DNA of 64,000 nt from Chlorokybus atmophyticus. Taxonomy: Eukaryota; Streptophyta; Chlorokybophyceae; Chlorokybales; Chlorokybaceae. Both the position numbers and the translations under genes were made by a program. Under the pieces are notes generated by a model. It made no database searches. It was not told the DNA's origin and saw nothing but the letters and a program-made list of their open reading frames with translations. Position 1 is the stretch's first letter. Every line of letters begins with the position of its first letter. Positions 1 through 11,420 of the stretch are shown here, piece by piece. Location: assembly GCA_009103225.1 (NCBI GenBank), contig RHPI01002503.1:645060-709059 (forward strand). The letters run 5' to 3'.

Positions 1-1122
1 ACTACTGCGAGACACTCTCCCTCGCAGCTGCTGTAGTTGGCCTCGGCACTGTGGTTGCTCCGGCTGGCGTACGACACTTGCTGCTCCTTTCTGTTCTCAT
101 TGTGCTGCACCAGCACGGCTCCCATCCCAAGCTTGCTCCAGACGGTGTGAAGGATGAAAGGCTTGGTGTCAGTCAGGGCGTTGAAGGATGGGTGCTGTGG
201 TGAGCCTGCTTTTCAGCTTCTCGAAGGCCTGCTGTTACGGCTCCTTCCATACGAACTCCACTTCTTTCTTCAATAACTCGTTAAGGGGTCGCGCTATCTT
301 GGTGAAGTCCTTCACGAAACGGCAATAGTACTTGGCAAGGCCCAAGAAGGCGCATTAGAGCAGCAAGAGCCGCCAGCCTCCATTTTTGCCTGCTATATGT
401 ACACACCGTGGGGCACGATTTTGTGCCCCACGTAAGGTACTTTGTGAGTGAAAAATGTACACTTGTCGGGGTGCACAGTCATCCCCACTCCTGTAAGCCT
501 CTTCAGCACCTCTTCGATGTGCTGTAGGTGCTCTTCGTTGCTGCGGCTGAAGATGAAGACGTCGTTGATGTAGCACCGCGCGAAGTCCAGCCCCTTCAAG
601 GCTTGTTCATGACGCGCTGGAACTTGGTGGGGGCATTCTTCAGCCCGTACGGCATCACCTTCCACTGGTACAACTCTCGGTTGCCCCGGAAGGAGGTCTT
701 GTGTTGTCCTCATCCTTGATGGAGAATTGGTTGTACCCTTGGCGCATGTCGAGGATGCTAAAGACTGTGCAGTCTCCTACATTGTTAAAGATGCCCTTTA
801 TTGTGGGCATTGGGTACCTGTCTTGTTTGGTCTTGTTGATGAGGGGACGGTACTCGCCGCACATGCGCCGTTCTGTCCAGTTGCCTGCCGAATCTTTCCT
901 TGATGGCATAACGGTCGTGGCTGCAAAGTCCGATGTGGACTCCTCAATGAGGCCTGCGTCCAGCAGCACCTTACATTTCTGTTCCACCAGATCCTCCTCT
1001 GACTTAAAGAGCCTGTGTTGCCGTCGGAACACCGGCTCGGTGTCCACCAGCTCGACGTTTATCTGGTACACTGAACATGTACCCAGCTCCTTTACGTTGA
1101 AACTGAATTGGCTCCTCCACAT
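1..1122 (-). pseudogene. Reverse transcriptase and start of RNase H, copy 1
   Basis: Remnant of pol. The RT part begins near 1122 and holds recognisable Ty3-type blocks: the LVEQKCKVLLDAGLIEES region, an RPLINKTKQDRYPMP block, and the palm motif. The catalytic YxDD box reads YIND at about 565-576, so one catalytic Asp has become Asn. Frameshifts separate the fingers, palm and thumb. Below about 290 the sequence matches the RNase H of copy 2 (the LHTDWSK and SYEGEC regions) and is cut by the window edge. It cannot encode an active enzyme as it stands. Confidence 0.85.
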
Positions 1123-1329
1123 GAGGAGGGCCTCCAGCTTCTCTCGGGTGTCCTCCGTGGCAAGAGGGTCGGTGGCGTGGTCCTATGACGTTGCATTGGC
1201 AACCACTGAGATGTCTTCCACTGTTCCTGCTGCTTGCTCCTCCATATGAGCCACCTCGAGGGCTGTGTGAGCTGCCTTGGTGTCTGCAACGCAATCAGCC
1301 CACCCCCCAGCCAGGTGTGCAAGACCCTC

Positions 1330-2400
1330 GAAGGACACATGGCGGTCCTGCAACGCAAAGCTCAACTCTAGCACCAAGACCATGCTGTTTGGGTCCATGG
1401 CGCGATTGAGCAGCTGACATTGCTGACTATCGGTCAGCGGGGACCATGTGACACTGTTGAGAAAGAACCTCATGGCGCGCTCACGCGCATTGGGTTCTTC
1501 CAACTTGCCTGTCGTGGTGTCGAACACCATGCCATCGCCTCCATTGCTGAAGGCATAGGACTCTTGGTAGGACACCAACGTGGGAAGCGCGCGGCGCGGT
1601 TGCCCAGGTTGGTTGCATCGGTAGAAATGGCTGTGATCAAGACGTGTAACAGGTTAAGCTCCAAGGTCGGGGTCGAGGATGTCATCGACCAAAAAGTTGC
1701 GGGGCCGTGTACTGCGCGTGTCCTCTGCTGTTATTGGCTCTTTTGTGGTGGCCAAATTTGTCCACTTGGCGCGGACGCGATGTGCACGGGAACCATGGCA
1801 CGCTGCGTTCACCTTGAGCGCATGCCAAAGAACGGAGCACACTTGTTGGTAGGTGGAGGCGACATGAGGACGCTGGTCGTCCTTTGAGTGCACATCTCCG
1901 ATGACGTACCCTAGTGGCCTGAAGATCTGATGCTGTTGGAGGAGGTGGATGACTCTCATCAACTCTCATAACAGACCTGAGCGAGGGTTGTCAAGGCCTT
2001 GGCCTTTTCCCGCCCTGAAGTGTCCTTAGCACTCCAATGCCGAATCAACAAGTTGATGTTACCGAGGGACAGCAAGTGGTCCTCTTTGATTAGGCGGATG
2101 CCTTGAGGCTGCCTTACAATGCCGACGAGGGCAGTTTCTGTGAATAGCGCTCGTTCAGCTGACGCAAATGGTGCTTAAGGGCTGTTTGAGCGCGCAGGTA
2201 AGGGTCGCAATGATCATACTTGGTAACTTTGATACATGTATTGAGGACTGCGGCAAAACCACTGTCAATGCCTCTCAACAATTTCAACACCGTGATGCCC
2301 TGCTGCCGTCGAAAGATATGAACTCCACGACTCCGGTGGCTACCATGTGCTGGTCTTGCACCTTGCCGTGTCCCTTATGGTTATGGAAGCGCGAAGTGAT
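1330..2400 (-). pseudogene. C5-cytosine DNA methyltransferase domain in pol, copy 1
   Basis: Lies between retropepsin and RT, like the better copies at 11420-12410 and 20960-22190. Readable on the minus strand are a worn motif I (VLKLLRGIDSGF, near 2290), a motif IV block with Glu-Cys kept but followed by a stop codon (near 2035), motif VI as GYVIGDVH (near 1900; other copies have ENV), motif VIII RAHRVRAKWTNLA (near 1770), and motifs IX and X (PNARERAMRF near 1490, LLNRAMDPNSMV near 1400). The order and spacing are those of a C5 methyltransferase. Frameshifts and stops show that this copy is dead. I identify the family from motifs only. Confidence 0.75.
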
Positions 2401-2406
2401 TAGTGT

Positions 2407-3223
2407 CTAGGTCAGCAACGGGTGCGTGTCCACCTGTGCGCGCCAACGGCGGTCGGCCGGGTCTTGTAATGCCACCTTAACAGTGGCATCCTCCTGCTCC
2501 TCAGTGTAAGGAATGGGAGCGGGGTCGTGTGTGCGGCAAGGGGCTGCAGTGAAGGCAGCGACTTGTGCGGGCGCTGTCATATGTGGCTGATGCAGCTTCC
2601 CGTGTGCGCACATGACTGCATGTGGCTGTGGCAGCCACTTTGCATGGGCACGCGTGCGTGACACCAACTCGAGAGGCAGGAAGCTCTGTACCTCTCCGTC
2701 ATCTTCATCCCAATGTGGTTGGAACCACTCCTGCTCTGTCCAGCAGTCAAGGCCCATGCCCACGATGAAGTTGAAGTCCTGCCTACGCAAAAAATTGAAG
2801 GAGCCAGCTTTGGTGACCACCTATTGCCGAACGATCTCTGTGGTGTGGGTTGGATCCAGCCTTGTCAGCCGAATGCAGAAGGCCTCTTTGGTGACCCCCA
2901 TCACCTTGTCACGGCTCCATGTTGCTATGTCCAATACGTATGGGCAGGGCATCGGGTTCGAGCTGGTGATGACAAGGGATCGCGCGATGAAGCGCCCGAT
3001 GATGATTAGCTGTGCTCCGTTGTCCAGCATCACCCGCTTGGGTGCCAGGCCGTTGATGGTCACATGCTTGCCTTGGTTGGCTACCATGGCAGCGTTGGCG
3101 TTGATGCGTAGCCTTGGTGCGGGCTGTTGGCACCGGTGTCTCAGGTCTCTCAACCGAAGGTGCTGAGCGCATCGCAACCACACTCCTCTGCTTGCTACGT
3201 CTTGACGACCCCCTCCTTGTCAT
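2407..3223 (-). pseudogene. Retropepsin (aspartic protease) domain, copy 1
   Basis: A segment of about 120 residues (3183-2821) holds the retropepsin core. It contains GKHVTINGLAPKRVMLDNGA followed by IIIGRF, then a VMGVTKEAFCIRL strand. The next open segment (2820-2407) carries the flap-distal block RRQDFNFIVG and a linker shared with copy 2. The active-site triad, normally Asp-Thr/Ser-Gly-Ala, reads Asp-Asn-Gly-Ala here. A stop separates the two halves. In the element this enzyme would process the Gag-Pol polyprotein. Confidence 0.75.
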
Positions 3224-3896
3224 TTCCCTCTGCCAAGTTGGCCTTGTCGTGGTGGTTGGTAGACATGGGGAGGCCTTTGCGCTAGGGGTTCTAGTGCTGG
3301 CTGCGGTAGAGGTGATGGCGGATGCCGCCTTTCAGAGGATGAGATCATGCCTGCCGGCGTCCCTCATGGTTGTGGAGGAAAGCCTGGCAGTCCCGGTGTT
3401 TGCGGGCCCGCCTCGCGTTCTGCTTGCTCTGCGGCGTAGGTCCATCGGACAGCATGAGCTGCCTCCCTGACCAAAGTCCCTTCTCATGTGGCTATGGACT
3501 CTGTGTCCACATCGGTCCAATGCTGATATTATGGCATGAGCTGCAGGTATACCGCGCGCAGTACCTGATGCTGCATGTCGTGAGTGATGGTGGGGACTCG
3601 CAAAATTCCTGCCATGTAGGCATCCCACCTGCCTTGTACCACGCCCACATCGAACACGATCATGGCGCGCGCCCGCATGGAGCGTGGGAAGTCGGTCTGC
3701 TGCGCATGTAGCTCATGAGCGATGGCGATGCGCCGGCGTTGCCATGCTGCTGCTACTCCCGGCAGCCGCAGTATTGCCTCTTGCACTCCCTTCAGAGTGT
3801 CTGACGTAGTGGTGGCAGCTTCATCGTATGCTTGCCGCATCGAGCATACGATCATCGGGCATACCATCGACCAGAGGGGGCAGTAGCGGGGCGATT

Positions 3897-4246
<350 letters not shown>

Positions 4247-4479
4247 TCAATTGTTGCGCCAACGCCCTCGCTTAGTCAGCAACAGTTGCTTGCCCTGGCT
4301 GTGCGACTGTGGTTTGCGCTGATAGCACCACGGCAAGAGCAAAGGAGGTGCCGGCGATTTCTGACGGTCCCGCGGGTTGCACTGCAGCGGCGCTTGCTGT
4401 TTCACTTGTCGGCACGCATCAACTTGCGCAGCTTAATCTTACCGATAACGATTAGCCTTTTCAAAAGTGAAAAACCGCT

Positions 4480-4900
4480 CTGCCACTTCATCTAGGTTTG
4501 CTCTCAACTTGCAGTCCGCACTGCGCTTACAATTTCATGGTAGTTTTTTTGCGCAATGCAAATGCAGCAGAGTGGTACCATTCAATTCATTATATATGGT
4601 TTTTCTCTCTTTTTAAACAGCAAGGTAGACTGTTGATTTACGCATTTACTATCAAATGCGGAGAGATCTTTCAATTTTAAACTAAAAAGTAAACGTTATA
4701 TCGGGTGGCTGCCACTGCCACTGCCACTGCATTCAGGGGATCCAATTTATTTGTGGTAGCATCGGCCGCACTGCGCCTAGTCTGCATCCATTCAGCAACT
4801 TAGTTTGCATACCGCATAATTAAAGGTATCAAAGATCTCCCGTTGCATTGGATGCACCCATTAGAGTCCACAAACAGAGTTGCACTGCTTTACAGGTGAC
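4480..4900. other. About 420-bp insertion in the gag of copy 1, unknown origin
   Basis: Copies 2 and 3 run straight across this point. Copy 1 carries extra DNA between a left part similar to 14460-14510 and a right part similar to 14535-14560. The insert is more AT-rich than its surroundings and contains a short GCCACT repeat (about 4707-4730). I see no TG...CA ends, no terminal inverted repeat and no coding potential. The flanks read CTCTG on both sides, which might be a 5-bp target duplication, but with such short evidence this is only a suggestion. Confidence 0.5.
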
Positions 4901-5814
4901 TCCTCTGTGTGAGTCCACGGAGTGCCATGTCAGCGCTTAACGGCATGTTTGAGGTGGCCACCAAGAGGTCCTGCACTCGGCGATGCTAAAGTCCCAGCGT
5001 CAAGGCCTCAAAGTCAATCTGTTGCGCTGGCATTGGCTGTCGTGATTGGCCGAATGCGTCCTGCAGTCTCGCGTGAAGCGCGAAGAACAATTGTATTGCC
5101 AGCTCCAATACAGCAGGACGCCTTGAAGAGGCAAGCTCTCATTTCAGAAGCAGTGCCAACTAGAATCTCATCTTCCAATTGTTGTTGGGTGGGCTCCAGC
5201 AGTGTATGGTATTCGGGCGGTGGTAGCGGCATGATGCGATCATCTCGCGCTACATGTGCTTGTGCGTTGCCCCCTAGTCCGTACGCAACGGTAACGGGTT
5301 CAATGTTGTGTAAGACGGACACCCAAGCGCGCTCTGCTTGCAGTCCGCATCGCACTTGTTGAATGACATCAGGGTGTGGAGAAGGGGCCGCGCAAACCCC
5401 TAATGGTGCGGTGGGAGTGGCAGCAGGGGCTTACAGAGGTGCGGCAACATCAACTGCATTAACAGTTGTAGCACCTGCAGCAGTCGTGGTGACGGAGGTC
5501 GCTGCTATGAGCATTGCAGCAGTTGTGGCTGGTGCAGTGTTCGCAGCTGTAATACGTGTGGTGCCAACACCACCAGTGGGTTCGCCAGCCATGTCGACAG
5601 CAGCCTCAGTGCCGGTCATCTCTGGCGCCGATGTGGTGTTGGGTGTACCTGCACTGGCAGCACATGTGGGTGTTGTCAACGGGGTCGTCGACGGGGTCGG
5701 CCCCGTAAGGGTTGTGGCCGCCGAGCCAGCCCCACTTGTGGCTTTCGATGATGCCGCTGTTGACGATGCGCCAGCCTCTTTGCGCGCGCGTTTTGATTGG
5801 TTGAATACGCGAAT

Positions 5815-5846
5815 GGGGGGGGGGGGGGGGGGGGGNGGGGGGGGGG
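5815..5846. repeat. Poly-G tract with one N (assembly-suspect)
   Basis: A run of 32 positions that are G except N at 5836. Copy 2 has ordinary sequence at the matching place (about 15440-15465). The combination of a homopolymer and one N resembles the other two N sites in the window. Confidence 0.9.
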
Positions 5847-7727
5847 TCTTTTTCGCGTTTCGGTGCCATCAAGGCTCGTCGGGCAGCGTGGCAGGTTTGG
5901 TAGTTTTGCTCGTTATCTTCTTCCAGTTGGGCCACTTGAGCCACTCGGGCCGCGATATGGTTGAGAGCTGGTGAACTGACTGATGCTTTAACAGCAGCAG
6001 CTCCAACACGAGGGCGTCCCTCGGCTCCCTTGCGATGTGGAGGGCAGTTCTTCCCTCTGTAGCCAGTCACCTTTTTACGAGCGCCGGCGCCGTTGTTGTG
6101 ACCACCAACGTTGTTGTTATTGTAGCCCCCGCTGTTGTTGTTGTTGTTGTTGTTGTTGCTGCTGCTGCTGCTGCTGCAACAGCCACCAGCATTGTTGCTG
6201 TTGTTGTAGCCAATAGAGGGCCGCAGATCGGGGACTTGAGCCAACATATTGCGTCCAAGTGTCCCGTCTTGTGGCAGTAGTCGCACACAAGGTTGCGGTA
6301 ATCCTCGGGGCACTCCTTTTGGTAGTGCCCATGTTGACCACACCGATGGCACAGCACTGGAGCAACAAGGGCAGCATAAGCTGACCGTTTGTCCTTGTTG
6401 CGCGTGACTGGAGCATCTCGACTGCGACCTTGTCGAGGGGGCTCAGCACTCGCGCTTGCCATGGGACGTGAGGCGCTTCGGTTGGTGTCCAACACTGCCT
6501 TCTCATACAGCGCACGCTTGTGAGTGGCTTGTGCAGTCTCGAAAGCTTCCTTAAGGGTGTAGCCGAGGGGTCTAATGTAGTTTAGTGTTGAATGCGTCGA
6601 CTTACTAAAGGTGGAGTCCAACTCCACCACGTACACCACTGCAATTACCTCCTCACTGACGGTCTTGTAATCGGTGTCCTTCAATAGTCCTTCCAGCCGC
6701 GAATACAGCCGGAAAGGGTCCTCGTTGGGCTTCCGTCGAAAGCGTCTCAACACCTTTACCTTGTTGGTGGTCTGGGGCGGGAAGGTACGCCGCAGTGCCA
6801 CGTACAAGTCCTTGAGAAGAGAGTCCGACATGATAGCACCCATGGTGATGGCTGGTGCGTGCAATGCCACCGAACCAAGTTTGAAAAGGCTGCCTCCTGC
6901 CGGAGTATGCGAGCCCGGTGTTGGTGGTAACAGTGTTCATGTTTTTAAGGCTGCAGCTTGTTGTTCAGCTTGCTGAGCCTCAATGATGGCAGCGGTGCGG
7001 TTAAGGACTCTGGTCCGTCGGTCAGCCTTCTTGACCTCGACCTCTGCAGGTGTTAGAGAGGCAACAACCAGCTCAGCTTTCTTATCCTCTGCCCATTGTA
7101 TAGATGCGGCTAACGCCCGTCCAGTGATTGGGGTTGGAGGGACCACTGCTGCTGAGGCAGAAGCTGCTAGGCTATACGTTGGTGCAAGTGCTATGGTGGC
7201 CAGCTCGCCAAAGCCATCAACTTCGTGCAGCTCAGCAATGGACTTTGACACATCGTGTGCCTCATGATCAAGGTACCGAGCCATGATATGGAATGACACC
7301 TCATCTGACCAGTCCTTGTTCTTGCTGCCGCATTTTTGAGTGGAACTTGATGATGAACTCATCAAGTGGTGTGGTGCCCGCACGTCGGAGGTTGGTTGAG
7401 CTGGAAGGCTCCATTTCTTTGTCGTCACTGTTCGAAAGAGGTGGGGAGGCTTGATGGTGAGGAGTAAAGTGGAAGGAGGTGAAGCCGGAGAAGGGGCGAG
7501 AGCTCCTGCTGCTACGGTAACTGCGTCCTTCACTTGCTCATTTGTAGGTGAGGTTGGAGGTTGGGCTCTAGCTGCTGAGGTCCCCCTCATCTATTGGTGA
7601 AAATGGGGTGGGCCTGCTTATGCAGCTGATGCGATAGTGAAAGTGTATGAAGGGTAGAGTGTTTGTGCTCTACAAGGCTATCTCAATGCTGCTAACACTC
7701 AACACACTAATGATTATGCGCACCGGT

Positions 7728-8149
7728 CGTCGGCGCTGCCACAGCGCGTGCTGCGGGCGGGGTGAGGGTGCTTGATACGCCCAAAGCCAGCTATGTAAGG
7801 GAGGTGACATGGCGCGCAGCTCACCATGTTGTCCTTCAACCTCTTGCCGTCCTAGCCAAGAAGGTGTCGGGTCGAGGGGAGTCGAGGGTCACGCTGTCTC
7901 GGACAGCTGCATCGACAGCCATGCTTGCTGGACATGCTGCTGCGCCACCTGTGTAACGCGCAGCAAAAACAAAAGATGACCCCAACCCTTATGGTGACAA
8001 GTGCTTTGTGCAGCTAGTCTGCTGCTGCTGGGTAGTACGGGCAGGTGGAGTCGGTGTTCGCCCTAGTGTACATGCTGTGCTGTAGCACACAAAGCCAAAA
8101 AGCCACCCCCCCGGGCTCTGGGGGAGGTTCTAGCTCCAAAGCTCAGCTG
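7728..8149. other. Rearrangement junction between copies 1 and 2
   Basis: Positions 7728-7866 are a second, diverged copy of 8285-8430, the end of the GPY/F-like module and the beginning of the PHD finger. They are fused directly to the gag leader of copy 1. The rest (7867-8149) has no match elsewhere in the window and would be the 3' untranslated end of copy 2. No sequence like the LTR at 17503-18117 is present, so the LTR expected between copies 1 and 2 is missing or unrecognisable. Confidence 0.7.
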
Positions 8150-8692
8150 CTAGCGCAAGTGAGGAGGGCCGTTGGTACGGCAATCGTCGCACCAATACTC
8201 CTCCATAGGTATCGCGTCTAAAGGTGGCTCCAGGCAGTAGCAATGCAGGCCCTTGTTGCAGCCATCGCAGAGCATCATGAGTGCGTCGTTGGCGGCGCTG
8301 CCACAGCGTTCACAGCGTGTGCTGCGCGCGGGACGAGGGTGCTGCATACGCCCGAAGCCGGCTACGCAAGGAAGGTGACATGGCGCACGATTCACCATGT
8401 TGTCCTTCAACCTCTCTCCGTTTTGACCAAGGAGGTCCAGCACCCCTGTGGGGTACACTTTGAGTACCTTGTAGACGGTGCGACCTACGGAGGTGTCAAG
8501 TGTGTCTTTGGTGGCTGCCATGCGATAGGCAAAGTCCCCCGCTTGGAACCGCCGTTGGCGCTCCTTGTAGAAGCCGCTGCGTACGCGCTCGTAGCGCAGC
8601 GTGTCGCGATGCTGCGCAATGCGCAGGTTGTTGAAGGCCATGGGGACGGTGCGCTCGAAAAACGCGGCGCGCGTGGTGATGTCGTGGTGCAT
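8150..8692 (-). CDS. Integrase C-terminus: GPY/F-like module plus PHD finger, copy 2
   Basis: Open segment of 180 codons that continues the integrase frame after one UAG at 8693. Residues 1-60 continue the integrase tail. Residues about 70-110 resemble the GPY/F module of Ty3 integrases (YKVLKVYPTGVLDLLGQNG, then NRAPCHLP). Residues about 125-170 are a PHD finger: Cys-x2-Cys (CERC), Cys-x2-Cys (CDGC), His-x2-Cys (HCYC) and a closing WCDDC, the Cys4-His-Cys3 pattern with the usual Trp before the last pair. PHD fingers bind histone H3 tails. The inferred role is to steer integration to particular chromatin, as chromodomains do in chromoviruses. Copy 3 lacks this end. Confidence 0.8.
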   Translation of the reverse strand: MHHDITTRAAFFERTVPMAFNNLRIAQHRDTLRYERVRSGFYKERQRRFQAGDFAYRMAATKDTLDTSVGRTVYKVLKVYPTGVLDLLGQNGERLKDNMVNRAPCHLPCVAGFGRMQHPRPARSTRCERCGSAANDALMMLCDGCNKGLHCYCLEPPLDAIPMEEYWCDDCRTNGPPHLR

Positions 8693-9655
8693 CTAGTCAG
8701 GGTCGTCGAGGTTGTTCACAACGCGATCCACCTCCTGCTGCGCACGGAAGGGGAGCAATGGTGGTCGCCCGAACAGCAGGTAGTACGGGCTGTACTCCCG
8801 CAGAGCCGCCTGCTTTGACAATCGATATCCGAGGGCCACCCACGGGAGGTGGTCATCCCAAGTGTTCTTCTCGTACTCCAGCACGTACTTGCGGAGTGCC
8901 TTTTTGATGGTCTGCACTGTACGCTCGGCGAGACCGTCGGCTGGAGGGTGATCACGCGAGGTACGGCGGTGGTCGATGTAACATCTGTCCAAGAGGGTGT
9001 CAAATTCCCCTCTGAACTCAGTACCTTGGTCAGTGATGACCTCGGCACAGCTGCCAAATCGGCTGAGAACGTGAGAGAGGAAGGCTTGAGACACCCCCCT
9101 GCTGCTCTTGTCGGGTATCGGTACCAGCTCCACCCATTTGGAGAAGTGCTCGATCATGCCCAGGATGTAACGGTTGCCACTCGCTGAGGGTGCCAAGTCC
9201 CCCAAGATGTCGAGCCCGCATTGGTAAAAGAGACCGGAGATGGGGAGTGGGTGTAAGGTGGCGCTACGCGTGTTGAGGCTGGCGCGCACCATGTCACACT
9301 GCTGGCAGTGGCTGACGAACCCTTGCACCTGTTTTGTTAAACCATACCACCAATATTGTGCCCTCACTAGGCTGATTGTACGCTTGACACCGAAGTGTTC
9401 AAGCTCAGTGTGGAGGGAAGTGATGATGCCCTCGCGCGTGACCGGTGTCGGCACTTCCTTGTCTTCGTCGTGGAAGCGGCGATACAGCTTGTCACCTGCC
9501 CATCGATAGTGACGGGTGCGTTGGTTGACTCGGTCCTTCTCTTGGGCGCTCATGCCGGAGGGAAGCTGGCCACTGAAGAAAGGAGAGTGATGGCTTGTCC
9601 TGCCATATGTCCTGCCTGGTGTCAGTGGGCGCCAGCTCTGTGTTATCGATGTCAA
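8693..9655 (-). CDS. Integrase (DDE), copy 2
   Basis: Segment of 320 codons with an intact retroviral-type integrase. The N-terminal zinc-binding part shows a His pair (LHTELEHFG) and CQQC. The catalytic core has Asp in YQCGLDILGDL, Asp in VITDQGTEFRGEF, and Glu in DGLAERTVQTIKKAL, in the order and spacing of a D,D-35-E site. After the core come the conserved Ty3 blocks WVALGYR and SPYYLLFGRPP. It would insert the cDNA into the genome. One UAG separates it from the tail at 8692-8150. All key residues are present, so it is the least damaged enzyme of this copy. Confidence 0.9.
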   Translation of the reverse strand: MTSITQSWRPLTPGRTYGRTSHHSPFFSGQLPSGMSAQEKDRVNQRTRHYRWAGDKLYRRFHDEDKEVPTPVTREGIITSLHTELEHFGVKRTISLVRAQYWWYGLTKQVQGFVSHCQQCDMVRASLNTRSATLHPLPISGLFYQCGLDILGDLAPSASGNRYILGMIEHFSKWVELVPIPDKSSRGVSQAFLSHVLSRFGSCAEVITDQGTEFRGEFDTLLDRCYIDHRRTSRDHPPADGLAERTVQTIKKALRKYVLEYEKNTWDDHLPWVALGYRLSKQAALREYSPYYLLFGRPPLLPFRAQQEVDRVVNNLDDPD

Positions 9656-9661
9656 TGTCGG

Positions 9662-10956
9662 CTACGTGGGCGTCTCCCAAGGGTGTGGTTGCCGCAGGGC
9701 CGGTAGGCTCAAGGGCAGGAATTTCCTCTGCCACTGCTGAGGCTGTGGTGTTGGTCTTGCGCCCTGAGCGCAACGCGACAGCAGCAAACATGGCTGCCAT
9801 GGTGGGGGCTGTTGCTGCAGGGACGAGCTCATGCCGAGCTCCAGTTGCATCGTTGGTGCTGAGGTGAGGGTGCGACTGAGGCCATCGGCGTCTTGGTTGG
9901 TGTTGCCAGCGCGGTGGTCGATCTCGAAGTCGTACTCCTGCAACAGCACGGCCCATCGAGCAAGTTTCCCTGTCAGATGTTGGTTGGTCATCAGCCACTT
10001 GAGGGGCTGATGGTCGGTGATTAGTTGGAACTGTCGATCAAAGAGGAAAGGTCGGAAGAAGAAGATGGCCCACACTGCAGCGAGGCACTCCCCTTCGTAG
10101 CTGCTGTAGTTGGCCTCGGCGCTGTTGTTGCTTCGGCTGGCGTATGACACCACCCGCTCCTTTTTGTTCTCATCGTGCGGAACCAGCACCGCTCCCCTCC
10201 CCAGCTTGCTCCAGTCGGTGTGAAGGATGAAAGGCTTGGCGTAGTCCGGACGTTGAAGGATGGGAGCGGTGGTGAGCCTACTCTTCAGCTCCTCGAAGGC
10301 CTGCTTTTGCGGCTCCTTCCATGCGAACTCCACCTCCTTCTTCAGTAGCTCGTTGAGGGGCCTTGCGATCTTCGCGAAGTCCTTCACGAACCGGCGATAG
10401 TAGTTGGCAAATCCCAAGAAAGCGCGCAGCCGTGTGAGGTCTGTCGGGGCGGGGATAGCTGCCAGAGCCTCTACTTTTGCCTGCTGCACATACACACCGT
10501 GGGGCACAATCATGTGCCCTACGTACGGCACCTTGTGGGTGAAGAAGGTACACTTGTCGAGGTGTACAATCATCCCCACTCCCTTGAGTCGTTCCAGCAC
10601 CGCTTCGATATGCTAAAGATGCTCCTCGTTGCTGCGGCTGAAGATGAGGATGTCATCAATGTAGCACCGCGCGTAGTCCAGCCCCTTCAAGGCCTTGTCC
10701 ATGACGCGTTGAAACCTGGCGGGGGCATTCTTCAGCCCGAACGGCATTACCTTCCATTAGTACAACTGTCGGTTGCCCCAGAAGGAGGTCTTGTGCTTGT
10801 CCTCGTCCTTGATGGCGATTTGGTTGTACCTTTGACGCATGTCCAGGATGCTGAAGACTGTGCAGTTTCCCACATCATTAAAGATACCCTCTGCTGTGGG
10901 CATGAGGTACCGGTCTTGCTTAGTCTTGTTGTTGAGGGGGCGGATAGTCGCCACAC
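9662..10956 (-). pseudogene. Reverse transcriptase and RNase H, copy 2
   Basis: RT begins near 10954 and RNase H ends near 9850. The palm motif is YIDD (about 10650-10661, intact YxDD), followed by [14 protein letters not shown] and the thumb block FLGFANYYRRFVKDFAKIA. RNase H shows Asp in LHTDWSK, Glu in SYEGECLAAVWAI, Asp in LITDHQPLKWL, and FEIDHRAGN near the end, all expected catalytic or structural positions. At least one stop (between the IEAVLERL block and the upstream part) and one frame change interrupt it. The enzyme copies the element RNA to DNA. Confidence 0.9.
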
Positions 10957-11420
10957 ATGCGTCGCTCTGTCCAGTTGCCTGCTGAATCCTTCTTCAGTGG
11001 CATGACGGTTGCTGCTGCGAAGTCCGATGTGGACTCTTCAATAAGGTCTGCATCAAGCAGCGCCTTACATCTCTGTTCCACCAGGTCCTCTTCCACCTTG
11101 GAGAGCCTGTATTGCCGCCGGAACACCGGCTCAGTGTCCACCAGCTCGATGTCCATCTGGTACACTGAGCATGTACCCAATTCCTTCACATTGCAGCTGA
11201 ATTGGCTCCATTTGAGGAGAGCCTCCAGCTTCTCTCGAGTGTCTTCTGTGGCCAACGGACCAATGGCATGGTCCCAGGAGGTTGCATTGGCAACCACGGG
11301 AATGTCCTCCACTGTCGCTGCTGCTTGCTCCTCCATGTGGACCACCTCAAGGGCTGTGTGAGCTGCCTTGGTGTCGGCTACGCGATCAGCCCACCCCCTA
11401 GCCAAGTGTTCGAGATCCTC
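10957..11420 (-). CDS. Linker and RT N-terminal part downstream of the methyltransferase, copy 2
   Basis: Open continuation after the methyltransferase. It holds a poorly conserved linker (WADRVADTKAAHTALEV) and then the Ty3 RT entry region (NVKELGTCSVYQMDIELVDT, and RCKALLDADLIEES). All three copies have it in the same position, which shows that the methyltransferase is built into the Gag-Pol reading frame ahead of RT and is not a separate inserted gene. Confidence 0.75.

Noticed and set aside
528-1887. Plus-strand open frames across copy 1 (and similar ones at 8243-8818, 10499-11005, 12262-13183, 14767-15501)
   Set aside because: They are the antisense of well-identified retrotransposon domains and have no motif of their own.
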